A DNA stretch of 64,000 nt, taken from positions 32,983 through 96,982 of the forward strand of contig JAFGIP010000073.1 in NCBI GenBank assembly GCA_016929525.1, given 5' to 3'. Both the position numbers and the translations under genes were made by a program. Below the pieces are notes generated by a model. That model searched no databases. It saw only the letters and a list, made by a program, of their open reading frames with translations, and was not told the DNA's origin. This DNA comes from Bacteroidales bacterium. Its GTDB lineage: Bacteria; Bacteroidota; Bacteroidia; Bacteroidales; UBA10428. This document shows, piece by piece, positions 8,352-15,747 of the stretch (positions are counted from its first letter, which is position 1; the number at the start of each line of letters is the position of its first letter).

Positions 8352-9734
8352 TTACAATTCATTTAAGAGTACACTGTAACTGTACGCTCCCAATTTAATT
8401 CCTCTTGAAACATCAATATTCTCATCTGAAAATGCATTGCTATACTCACCCTTTATTCCTGTATTATTAAAATTAATCATTCTGGGGGAATCGGAGAAAT
8501 TTAGAATAACAATTGCTTCCTCCCTGGTATCTTTTCGCTGAAAAGCAAAAACATCATCATACACTGATTCAATAATTTCAAATGATCCACCCTGATCCCC
8601 ATTCCAAAAAACGGAATGATTGGTTTTAAGATCAATGAATTTCTTATATATATCCGTCCATTCCGATTCTTTCCATTCAACCGGGTCTCTTTCAAAAAAT
8701 TCCAGCCTTTTATCCAATCCAACTTCCTGACCTGAATACAGCAGCGGCATTCCGGGTACTGTGAAGATCATCAGAGCGTACACTTCTGCAGCTTCTCCAT
8801 ATCGTTCACTGATTGTTCCTCTCCAGGTGTTTTCATCATGATTGGTAAGGAAATTCATCTGAATGATATTTGGCTCGTACAATGTATCGTGTTTCGCATA
8901 GAACGTTTTAAGGTGTTCAACCGTTTTTTCTCCTGCTGCGATATCATTCATGATGTGATGCAATTCCCAACCATAATTCATGCTAAATGCTTCTTCCAGC
9001 AAACAATTTTTATTTTCGTTCTCTGCCAGCATAAATATCGGTTTTGATAATGAATCAAGTGAGGCCCGCGCTTCATTCCAGTAATCACACGGAACATCAC
9101 CTGCAACATCGCAACGATATCCGTCAACTCCGACTTCAGTTATCCAATACTTTAAAGCACCTGTCATATATGTTCTGAGATCTTTATTGTTATAATCAAA
9201 TTTCACAACATCAACCCAGCCTCTTGGTGAATACATATTTCCTAACGTATCTTTTGCATACCAATCGGGATGCTTTACAACAAGTTCATTATCCCACGCC
9301 GAATGATTAGGCACCCAGTCAAGAATTACATACATCCCAAGTGAATGTGCTTTGTTTACTAAGTTCTTTAAATCTTCGGTAGTTCCAAATTCAGGATTGG
9401 TACTATAGTAATCTTTAACAGAATAATAACTTCCCAAAGGTCCTTTCCTGTTTTTCTCACCTATGGGATGTACCGGCATTAACCATAATATATCTATTCC
9501 CAGTTTACTCAACCTCGGCAAATCTTCAGTAAAAGCATTAAAAGTCCCTTCTTTTGTGTGTTGTCTGATATTTACCTCGTAAATAACAGCATCTTTTACC
9601 CAGTCAGGGTGTATTATATTGCTTTGAACAACATATTGTTTTTGTTCGGATTGTTCATTAACGGCAGGCCTGCATGAAATAATTAGTGCAGGTAATACAG
9701 CCACTGAAAAGAGTTTCATGAGATTTTTTTTCAT
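8352..9734 (-). CDS. GH13 alpha-amylase-family lipoprotein (460 aa)
   Basis: This is a compact GH13 enzyme with lipobox Cys21 (ALIISC). The barrel begins at WVKDAVIYEVNIRQHT. Catalytic regions: LDWVPNHS (D139-H144), GYRCDVAG with nucleophile D209, MLAENE with acid/base E238, and TNHDEN with D300. Domain C follows and the protein ends without extra modules. It starts 2 bp after the stop of the 793-residue GH13 gene, so translation is probably coupled. Lipidation suggests an outer-membrane location, surface or periplasmic face; the residues after Cys21 (RPAVNE) are not a clear surface-export signal. Likely role: shortening maltodextrins before or after SusC/D uptake. Substrate not certain. Confidence 0.9.
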   Translation of the reverse strand: MKKNLMKLFSVAVLPALIISCRPAVNEQSEQKQYVVQSNIIHPDWVKDAVIYEVNIRQHTKEGTFNAFTEDLPRLSKLGIDILWLMPVHPIGEKNRKGPLGSYYSVKDYYSTNPEFGTTEDLKNLVNKAHSLGMYVILDWVPNHSAWDNELVVKHPDWYAKDTLGNMYSPRGWVDVVKFDYNNKDLRTYMTGALKYWITEVGVDGYRCDVAGDVPCDYWNEARASLDSLSKPIFMLAENENKNCLLEEAFSMNYGWELHHIMNDIAAGEKTVEHLKTFYAKHDTLYEPNIIQMNFLTNHDENTWRGTISERYGEAAEVYALMIFTVPGMPLLYSGQEVGLDKRLEFFERDPVEWKESEWTDIYKKFIDLKTNHSVFWNGDQGGSFEIIESVYDDVFAFQRKDTREEAIVILNFSDSPRMINFNNTGIKGEYSNAFSDENIDVSRGIKLGAYSYSVLLNEL

Positions 9735-9736
9735 AT

Positions 9737-12118
9737 CTAATCTGATTTAATTATATCAAAACTATTTGCTTCTAATTCTATCGTAATATTTTCTCCATCC
9801 TTTTCAATCCTACTTCCGAATAAGGATTTCAGAGTTTTATCTTTTACAGCCGGGTAGTCAATTGTTACCGCAGCAGGTTCAGAATCCTTATTGAATATGA
9901 CTAATGCAATATCATCGAAGTAACATCTTATATATGCAAAAGTTTTATTATCGGTATGTAAAAATTTCAAATCTCCATATAGTAATGCCATGGATGATTT
10001 TCTGACCGAAATAAGTTTGCTCACTGTATTTCTCACTTTCATCTCACGCGGATTAAGATTATCGAATTTCATCCACCTGCGATTGTCGGGATCGTTTGCT
10101 CCAGGTAAACCTATTTCATCGCCATAATAAATTACCGGAATACCCGGAATGGTTAAATTAAATGCATGCAGCATAATAAGTTTATCGTAGGCTGTTGAAT
10201 CACCTATTCCAATTTCCCTGTTCCAGCCGGCATATTTGGAGTTTTCACCAAATTTAAGATCTCCGCCCGCCAGAGAAATGAACCTCGGCCTGTCCTGGTT
10301 ACCGGTAATGTAACCCATCTGGTTATGGTATCCATAATAACGTAAACTCTGATCTAGTGTAGATTTTAATCTGTCGAATGAAACCTCGTCGCGGCCAAGC
10401 ACAGAAACTGTGTTGTCATAAACATTAAAATCAAACTGACCATCCAACATACCTGAACTAACATAACTTGCTATAAGTTCAGGGCTTCCATATGTTTCAC
10501 CGATCTGGAAAATCATAGGATCGCAGTCAGTTGCTTCTTTGAGCTTTAGCGTAAGTCTACGCCAGAATAGTTCGTCAATATGTTTGGTAGCATCGTGTCT
10601 GAAACCATCGAGCCCGAATTCAGTAATCCAGTATATAGCTGAATCAGTCATGGGTTCAATAACCTCTGGCCTGCTCAGGTCAAGTGTTGGCAGAAATACA
10701 TCGAACCAGGTTGTTAACCTGTAATCATCCCATCTTTCGGTGTTCAGTGTTCCATCGGGTAAATACAGGTTTGTCGCCCAGTCGGGATGTAGTTGATACA
10801 CAGGATGGAGTTCATGAACATGGTTGGCAACATAATCGAGAATAATATTCATATCATTCTCATGAGTTTTTTGTATTAAATCGCGAAGTTCCTGATCGGT
10901 GCCAAAACGATAATCGATCTTTAGAGATGATATGGGCCAGTATCCATGATATCCCGAAAATTTTGTTCTTGGTTCCGGATATAATCCATAAGCCCCTTTA
11001 GGATTTTGAGTTATAGGTGACAGCCATATTGTATTTGTCCCGAGTTCCTGGAAATAATTATTATTCAACTGACTTAATACACCTGCAATATCGCCACCAT
11101 AGTGGTTTGCCTTTGGAAGTATATCCGGGTCATCAACCGGTTCATCATTACCAGGATTTCCATTGTAGAACCTGTCAATCATCATAAAATACATGATCAT
11201 GGTCTGGCGGTCGAATCTTGTCAGTTTTGAAGCATCGGTAATAACTTTTCCATATTCCAGCGGGATTAAAAGATCATTAGAGATTCCCCGTTCATCGTCC
11301 CCTATAACGCGGACATATGATCGTTCTTCTTTTTTTGAACTTCCGGGGATTTTCACAGTTATGGAATTTCCATCAGTGATTGCCGGAACTGAAGTATTAT
11401 CAAGGAAGGCATAAATTTCTTTAAGAACGGATGAAGATTCAAGTTCAATAGTATTTTTATTAAAAGATACACTTCTTATAAAGGGCATATTTTCCTGTTC
11501 ATAAGTGCCTACACGTAATATTGAATTATAACCTCCGAATCCATTATCAATTGAGTCGGGATTAACCGGGTCTTTCATTTCTAAACCGTCAACAACCAGT
11601 AAATACTGATATTCTCCTGCCGGCAACTCAAATACTTCAGTCCATATCCCATCAACATTTTTCATTTTTGAAGCGTTGACATTCCATCGGTTTAAACTAC
11701 CCCTAACTTTTACCGATTTACATTTTTTATCTCCCGGATTATATTTGATGGTCACCTTCTCTTTTGCCAGATTTTTAATCAGAATAGCATATTCACCACC
11801 ATCCTGAGCTGTTAAACCTATTGTAGAAAGTTTGGGAAGGTTTTCGCTTTTAACAAGCCTGAATATCCCGCTATCGATTTCAACAGCAGAGATCTCACCG
11901 GGAAAAGTAATCTCCTTTAGTAAAGATTGATCGTGCACGTAATCGGATGTATGAAAAAAGAATGTATCACTGGTAACAATAAGTGGTGTTGCCAGTCCGC
12001 AAATCAGACTTTTACCGGAATCATTACTTTCAGTAGAACATGACAGCATGAATGCAAAACCCATTGTGAGTAATGCAGCCAGCATTTTAATACCTGCTTT
12101 TTTCATTTGTTGCACCAT
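9737..12118 (-). CDS. GH13 alpha-amylase lipoprotein with N-terminal E-set/CBM48-like domain (793 aa)
   Basis: The lipoprotein signal has Cys27 (FMLSC-STESND). About 270 residues of beta-rich modules follow, including a CBM48-like domain (SVKVRGSLNRWNVNA... to about residue 205). The GH13 barrel starts near 305 (IMYFMMIDRFYNG). Catalytic regions: ILDYVANH (D428-H433), GFRHDATKH with nucleophile D509, QIGETYGS with acid/base E541, and GNQDRPR with D609. The usual His of region IV is Gln608 here, which occurs in some GH13 groups and may affect subsite -1 binding. The likely job is surface endo-cleavage of starch, similar in role to SusG. The start at MVQQMKK could equally be the Met four residues later. 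Confidence 0.9.
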   Translation of the reverse strand: MVQQMKKAGIKMLAALLTMGFAFMLSCSTESNDSGKSLICGLATPLIVTSDTFFFHTSDYVHDQSLLKEITFPGEISAVEIDSGIFRLVKSENLPKLSTIGLTAQDGGEYAILIKNLAKEKVTIKYNPGDKKCKSVKVRGSLNRWNVNASKMKNVDGIWTEVFELPAGEYQYLLVVDGLEMKDPVNPDSIDNGFGGYNSILRVGTYEQENMPFIRSVSFNKNTIELESSSVLKEIYAFLDNTSVPAITDGNSITVKIPGSSKKEERSYVRVIGDDERGISNDLLIPLEYGKVITDASKLTRFDRQTMIMYFMMIDRFYNGNPGNDEPVDDPDILPKANHYGGDIAGVLSQLNNNYFQELGTNTIWLSPITQNPKGAYGLYPEPRTKFSGYHGYWPISSLKIDYRFGTDQELRDLIQKTHENDMNIILDYVANHVHELHPVYQLHPDWATNLYLPDGTLNTERWDDYRLTTWFDVFLPTLDLSRPEVIEPMTDSAIYWITEFGLDGFRHDATKHIDELFWRRLTLKLKEATDCDPMIFQIGETYGSPELIASYVSSGMLDGQFDFNVYDNTVSVLGRDEVSFDRLKSTLDQSLRYYGYHNQMGYITGNQDRPRFISLAGGDLKFGENSKYAGWNREIGIGDSTAYDKLIMLHAFNLTIPGIPVIYYGDEIGLPGANDPDNRRWMKFDNLNPREMKVRNTVSKLISVRKSSMALLYGDLKFLHTDNKTFAYIRCYFDDIALVIFNKDSEPAAVTIDYPAVKDKTLKSLFGSRIEKDGENITIELEANSFDIIKSD

Positions 12119-12145
12119 AGTTGTCAGTTTTTTATTAATAATATG

Positions 12146-14002
12146 CTAGTCTTTGTTAAGTTCCAATACAATCGCCGATCTGGATGGTAATCTGATATTA
12201 TCAAGATCACTAATTGCAGATCCGCTAATAATTTCAACAGCTGAATTATATTCTGTAAGGTTTTCCTTGAATCTGGCGGTCTCAAGTTGAACCTCCTCAC
12301 TGTTTTTATTTATTGCAACCATAACCGATTTATCATCGTTGTACCTGAAGTAAACATAAATACCATCGGCAGGAAGATAATGTTTTAAATGACCTGAGTG
12401 AATGACTTCAGATGAAGCTCTCCAATTCAACAATTTCTTCAAGAAAAGTTGTGCTTCCAGCTGATCAGGTGAAAGTCCTTTTGCTACAAAAGCATTTATA
12501 GTATCCGTTCTCCATCCTCCCGGAAAATCCTGCCGGATATAACCATGTCCGCTATGTTCTTCTCCTGTCATCAGAATTTCCGTTCCATAATATATCTCTG
12601 GTATTCCGCGAGTAGTAAGCAGAAATGTCATAGCCATCTTAAATAATGAAAGATCTTCATTTATTGTTGTGAAAAAACGACTCAGATCATGGTTATCTGC
12701 AAATACCAAAAGATTATCGGGATTGGAATATAAAAAGTCCTGAGATAAAATATTGTGCAATTTTGTAATGCCATCCTGCCAGCTTTCTTTTTCAACAAAT
12801 GCTTCACTCATCGCATAATATAAAGGGAAATCGGTAACCACAGGTAAAAATGAATCATATCCAAAACGATTTCCTTCCTGCCAATATGCTGTTTGTGCAG
12901 GTTCTCTCAACCAGACTTCCCCTACAATTGAAAAACGGGGGTAAAGTTCCAGAATTGTCTTTGCCCACTTTGCCATCGATTCCTTCTCAGGAAAAGGATA
13001 AGTATCCATTCTTATTCCGTCGATACCTGAATACTCAATCCACCATATACAATTCTGAAGAAGATAATTATAAACAAAAGGGTTGTTCTGATTTAAATCT
13101 GCCATACCAAAACTGAACCAACCCTTTTCCATTATTTCGAGGTCGTAATCAGAAACGTACGGATCGGAAATGATATCGCCACGATAACTGGTGCGCGTAA
13201 AATTATCCCACATATTCACCCAATCGGGCACAGGCAGGTCTTCTATAAGCGGATTACCGGTTCCGCAATGATTAAAAACCATATCCATTATAACTTTTAA
13301 ACCTTTTGAATGTGCTGAATCAACAAGCAGTTTATAATCGTGATTTGATCCAAAACGCGGGTCTATTCTGTAAAAATCGGTGATAGCATATCCGTGATAT
13401 GAATACGCCGGCATATTATTTTCAAGTAACGGATTGATCCATATAGCAGTAAATCCCATATCAGCAATATAATCAAGATGATTTGCGATGCCTTCGATAT
13501 CGCCGCCATGTCTGCCATTGGGATTCGACCTGTCGGCACTTTCAAGCATGTCTTTATGGTTGTCGTTTTCAGGATTACCGTTTGAAAACCGGTCGGGCAT
13601 GAGCAGGTAAATTACATCAGTGCTTTTAAAACCCTTTTGTTTACCGGCATTCTCAGCTCTGACCTTTAATGAATACTGGATTGATGTTGTCTCATTAATA
13701 TCGTTTAAAAATTCTATTTTATAAACACCCGGTGCAGCCTCAGGGAATATTTCTATATCAATGAAGAGATAGTTTTTATTTTCCGGCCGGTGAATTTCTT
13801 TAATCTGAATATCAGGAGATGAAGAAGAAACGTTTGTATTGCCAATGTTCTGACCATAAACAAGTAACTGCAGATTATTATACTCCATGCCGGCCCACCA
13901 GAATGGTGGTTCTACAGAATAAATCTTCAAAGTATCTTCAGCATGGCAAAGCACACCATGTAATAAAAAGATCAGAAAAAGAATAACTCGTGAGCGAACC
14001 AT
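12146..14002 (-). CDS. SusA-like periplasmic GH13 (neopullulanase/cyclomaltodextrinase type)
   Basis: The 618-residue protein has a cleavable signal peptide without lipobox (about 1-21), so it should be periplasmic. Residues about 23-115 match the cyclomaltodextrinase N-terminal domain (VEPPFWWAGMEYNNLQLLVYG), which marks the SusA/neopullulanase group. GH13 regions: VIMDMVFNHCG (D240-H245), GIRMDTYPF with nucleophile D333, IVGEVW with E362, and ADNHDLSR with H438-D439. In the canonical Sus system this enzyme degrades imported oligosaccharides to glucose and maltose in the periplasm. It follows susD after an intercistronic hairpin and precedes the two lipoprotein amylases. Confidence 0.92.
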   Translation of the reverse strand: MVRSRVILFLIFLLHGVLCHAEDTLKIYSVEPPFWWAGMEYNNLQLLVYGQNIGNTNVSSSSPDIQIKEIHRPENKNYLFIDIEIFPEAAPGVYKIEFLNDINETTSIQYSLKVRAENAGKQKGFKSTDVIYLLMPDRFSNGNPENDNHKDMLESADRSNPNGRHGGDIEGIANHLDYIADMGFTAIWINPLLENNMPAYSYHGYAITDFYRIDPRFGSNHDYKLLVDSAHSKGLKVIMDMVFNHCGTGNPLIEDLPVPDWVNMWDNFTRTSYRGDIISDPYVSDYDLEIMEKGWFSFGMADLNQNNPFVYNYLLQNCIWWIEYSGIDGIRMDTYPFPEKESMAKWAKTILELYPRFSIVGEVWLREPAQTAYWQEGNRFGYDSFLPVVTDFPLYYAMSEAFVEKESWQDGITKLHNILSQDFLYSNPDNLLVFADNHDLSRFFTTINEDLSLFKMAMTFLLTTRGIPEIYYGTEILMTGEEHSGHGYIRQDFPGGWRTDTINAFVAKGLSPDQLEAQLFLKKLLNWRASSEVIHSGHLKHYLPADGIYVYFRYNDDKSVMVAINKNSEEVQLETARFKENLTEYNSAVEIISGSAISDLDNIRLPSRSAIVLELNKD

Positions 14003-14040
14003 ATAAACGTTAATATTATAATAATGATCTGTAGTAAATC

Positions 14041-14084
14041 ATCCCCGCACATTATTCGATATAACAACCGGTGTGTGCGGGGAT
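14041..14084 (-). other. Intercistronic stem-loop downstream of susD
   Basis: ATCCCCGCAC (14041-14050) is the exact complement of GTGCGGGGAT (14075-14084), giving a 10-bp GC-rich stem with a 24-nt loop in the 110-bp gap between the susD stop and the SusA-like start. No U-tract follows on the transcribed (minus) strand, so it looks like an mRNA 3'-end protector or processing site and not a terminator. Confidence 0.7.
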
Positions 14085-14112
14085 TATTTTAATCTATCTA
14101 GTTAAAAACTTA

Positions 14113-15729
14113 TTAATATCCTTCGTTTTGTACAAGCAAACCTTCTGAAGCATCAATCGCAGTTTGTGGGATTGGCAACAGAATTGCAGTTTCAGGTGAT
14201 GCTTCTGGTTTATTAGTTTTTGGTTGAGTAAATGTGCCAAATCGAATCTGATCCTGGCGTCTATGACCCTCCCAATATAATTCCCTACCTCTCTCTGCGA
14301 GAATATCATCCAAGCTAAAATCTTCAAGAGGCGAAGCATTTCTTTTTTCACGTAATTCAGTAACCAAATCTTCAGCATCACCTAAATGACTAGTTCTGGC
14401 AAGACATTCTGCTTTCATAAGTAAAACATCAGCATAGCGCCATACAACAAAATCATTTGGTGTTCTACCTATGTTAACTGGAGGAAAACGAGGAGGATAT
14501 TTTAAAACTCTAACACCTTCATTTTCTAGAGCCCCTTCTAACGGGCATTCAAATGTAAAATATAATGGAGCACCACCACGAGTAGTTAAGCTATCCCCAG
14601 TTCTTGCATCATATTGCTGACCATAATTGAATCCCAAATGTACTGCCATATCACTAAATACTCTATCATCTTTCCATCTGACATCGGTTGTTGTATCTGT
14701 TCCTTCAATCCATACTTCCTGCAAGTATTCTTCCGGTGCCATACATCCATTCCAGTTATCAGTTTGGGTACCTCCAAAATCCTGATTATAATGGAAAACC
14801 GGTCTTACCCACATTACATCCCCTGCACCACCAAAATCCTCTGAGTCATCAAACACACAAACAAGTATAGCCTCATTATCACTGGCAGTAAATCTATTCT
14901 GGTTTTCAACACTAAACATATCAAAGTAGTCATTAGCTAAAGTATATCTGTTAGAAGCAATGAGTTCATCAAGATAAATCTGACATGAATCCCACCCCGG
15001 AATACCAAGATATACTTCTTTATTCAAGTACAATTTAGCTAATAACATTAAACCGGCATCTCTGGTAGGTTCACCATACAATGCCTGTAAATAACTAGGA
15101 TCATTTACCGGATCAATATCAATTCTCTTCATATAAGGAAGTTGTTCTTTCACTATTGATACAAGTCTATAAAATCCAGCTTCATCTTTATAATAATCCG
15201 GTTGTATTGAGTAATCAAGATTAAAAGGATCTCTTACGGGATAAACTCTATAAAGGTCGTACATATAATATTCATAAAAAGCTCTTAGAAATTTGGCCTG
15301 TGCACGGCCTGTAAGAACACTTCCCTGATCGTCTTCATTTTCAACACCTAAATTATTAAGCGCTGCATTTGCATCAGAAATAGCATTACTGAGCCTGTTC
15401 CATGTATCAACTACATCACGATGAGTTGGTGACCAGGTATGCAGGTAATGTTCCTGCCATACACCCTGATCATACCAGTCATTACCTCGAGTAGGAAAAC
15501 AAAGTTCGTCAGAAGTCGCTTCCTGAAACCCCCAAACGCTTTGACGCCACCAGAGCTGTCTCATGGCTGCCAATGGGGGAGCTAAAAGATTTGTCAATAA
15601 TTCAGGGTCGGATTGTATAACATCTGCTGTATACTCATCAAGAATTTCTTCATCCAGAGTACATGATGTCGGGAACAGAAATGAAACCATTAAGGCCCCG
15701 AACATATATATTAAGATTTTTCTTTTCAT
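14113..15729 (-). CDS. susD: SusD-family starch/maltodextrin-binding lipoprotein
   Basis: The 538-residue lipoprotein has lipobox Cys23 (FPTSC) followed by TLDEE, an acidic stretch like surface lipoprotein export signals. SusD signatures include NALNNLG-type N-terminal helices, FLRAFYEYYMYDLYRVYP, WRYADVLLMKAECLAR, ERGRELYWEGHRRQDQIRFG and the C-terminal LLPIPQTAIDAS...NEGY. The aromatic-rich segment LWWRQSVWGFQE near residue 58 could contribute to glycan stacking (inference). It pairs with the SusC gene 18 bp upstream; together they form the outer-membrane binding and import unit. The symbol is used in the family sense; the GH65/GH13 context supports an alpha-glucan ligand. Confidence 0.92.
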   Translation of the reverse strand: MKRKILIYMFGALMVSFLFPTSCTLDEEILDEYTADVIQSDPELLTNLLAPPLAAMRQLWWRQSVWGFQEATSDELCFPTRGNDWYDQGVWQEHYLHTWSPTHRDVVDTWNRLSNAISDANAALNNLGVENEDDQGSVLTGRAQAKFLRAFYEYYMYDLYRVYPVRDPFNLDYSIQPDYYKDEAGFYRLVSIVKEQLPYMKRIDIDPVNDPSYLQALYGEPTRDAGLMLLAKLYLNKEVYLGIPGWDSCQIYLDELIASNRYTLANDYFDMFSVENQNRFTASDNEAILVCVFDDSEDFGGAGDVMWVRPVFHYNQDFGGTQTDNWNGCMAPEEYLQEVWIEGTDTTTDVRWKDDRVFSDMAVHLGFNYGQQYDARTGDSLTTRGGAPLYFTFECPLEGALENEGVRVLKYPPRFPPVNIGRTPNDFVVWRYADVLLMKAECLARTSHLGDAEDLVTELREKRNASPLEDFSLDDILAERGRELYWEGHRRQDQIRFGTFTQPKTNKPEASPETAILLPIPQTAIDASEGLLVQNEGY

Positions 15730-15747
15730 AATTTTTAATTTATCAGA

